Position numbers and translations under genes: made by a program. A stretch of DNA of 64,000 nt from Ramlibacter paludis (lineage in GTDB: Bacteria > Pseudomonadota > Gammaproteobacteria > Burkholderiales > Burkholderiaceae_C): contig NZ_JAKLTM010000002.1 in NCBI RefSeq assembly GCF_022012305.1, forward strand, positions 310,001 to 374,000, given 5' to 3'. Numbering within the stretch: the first letter of the stretch is position 1; the number at the start of each line of letters is the position of its first letter. Positions 63,514-64,000 of the stretch are shown in pieces. Under the pieces are notes generated by a model. It made no database searches, was not told the origin of the DNA, and saw nothing but the letters and a program-made list of their open reading frames with translations.

Positions 63514-64000
63514 ATGACGCCGGAACAATACGTACAAGAGAAAGCAGCCGCGTCGGGCAGCAGCTTCTACTACGCCTTCCTCTTCCTGCCGCCGCCGCGG
63601 CGCGCGGCCATCACGGCCTTCTACGCCTTCTGCCGCGAGGTGGACGACGTGGTCGACGAGGTGAGCGACCCGCAGATCGCGCAGACCAAGCTGGCCTGGT
63701 GGGCGACCGAGGTGGCGCAATCCTTCCGCGGCCAGCCCTCGCACCCGGTGATGCGGGCGTTGATGCCGCACGTGCCCGGCTTCGGCATCGAGCAGGACCA
63801 CCTGCAGTCGGTGATCCGCGGCTGCCAGATGGACCTGGAGCAGACCCGCTACCTCGACTACCCCGGCCTGCAGCGCTATTGCCACCTGGTGGCCGGCGTG
63901 GTCGGCGAGGTGGCGGCGCGGATCTTCGGCCAGACGCAACCCGCGACCACCGACTACGCGCACAAGCTGGGGCTGGCCTTCCAGCTGACCAACATCATCC
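63514..64000 (+). CDS. hpnD: HpnD-type presqualene diphosphate synthase, 5' part (runs off right edge)
   Basis: The first 162 codons are visible. EKAAASGSSFYYAFLFLPPP, the Asp-rich FCREVDDVVDEVSD, KLAWWATEV and MDLEQTRYLDYPGLQRYCHL are typical of HpnD and phytoene synthase relatives; the second Asp-rich motif begins at the edge (FQLTNII). It forms presqualene diphosphate from two farnesyl diphosphates. A GTG at 63499 overlaps the hpnC stop as GTGA and would add five residues; the ATG at 63514 is used because it fits the family start. Confidence 0.88.
   Translation, partial: MTPEQYVQEKAAASGSSFYYAFLFLPPPRRAAITAFYAFCREVDDVVDEVSDPQIAQTKLAWWATEVAQSFRGQPSHPVMRALMPHVPGFGIEQDHLQSVIRGCQMDLEQTRYLDYPGLQRYCHLVAGVVGEVAARIFGQTQPATTDYAHKLGLAFQLTNII

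Overview
The window is GC-rich chromosomal DNA of a betaproteobacterium, most likely a member of the Comamonadaceae (Ramlibacter/Variovorax-like). This is inferred from the small Trp-rich protein family typical of that group, the Bug-type tripartite transporter receptor, the tig-clpP-clpX-lon order with neighbouring tRNAs, and hpnC/hpnD. There is no insertion sequence, phage gene or CRISPR array. Most of the window is core metabolism, with several accessory operons inserted.

Layout. (1) 1-13029, all on the minus strand: an exopolysaccharide locus in the order wecB, small secreted protein, secreted NodB-like deacetylase, BcsB-like periplasmic protein, NfrB-like glycosyltransferase with c-di-GMP-binding type (MshEN) repeats, NfrA-like TPR outer-membrane protein, lipoprotein, FimV-like protein, GAF-domain sensor. 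(2) 13264-18389: a hemerythrin-like protein, two little-known proteins, a glycogen-debranching type enzyme and a GT4 glycosyltransferase. (3) 18508-23280: a malonate operon (gntR-type regulator, malonyl-CoA decarboxylase, Bug receptor, malonyl-CoA synthetase) with a perfect operator palindrome. (4) 23398-30422: lgt, lysR/ilvD divergent pair, Trp-rich protein, cytochrome c, acs, yqhA-like gene. (5) 30426-37490: a GntR regulator convergent with a five-gene operon (Fe3+-type ABC transporter, MmgE/PrpD, PdxA-like) that carries the same two-half-site operator as the regulator's own promoter. (6) 37513-40699: fumC and small genes. (7) 40696-44745: a redox operon with a [2Fe-2S]/flavin/pentaheme fusion, a monoheme Tll0287-like protein and a membrane protein with two H-x13-H pairs, which together look like an electron conduit across the inner membrane. 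(8) 45049-51465: class I fumarase, an unknown protein, murI, an orphan LanC-like protein coupled to a UMF1-type transporter, and an acidic hypothetical protein. (9) 51486-58053: tRNA cluster and the lon, clpX, clpP, tig proteostasis block. (10) 58184-64000: an RND efflux pair under a TetR-type palindrome, then hpnC and the start of hpnD.

Most notable: the hybrid Nfr/Bcs polysaccharide locus with WecB (possibly a ManNAc-containing polymer under c-di-GMP control); the putative NAD(P)H-to-periplasm electron conduit; the matched GntR operators with identical 21-bp half-site spacing; and two copies of a roughly 90-bp hairpin element that each fill the gap exactly up to a start codon.
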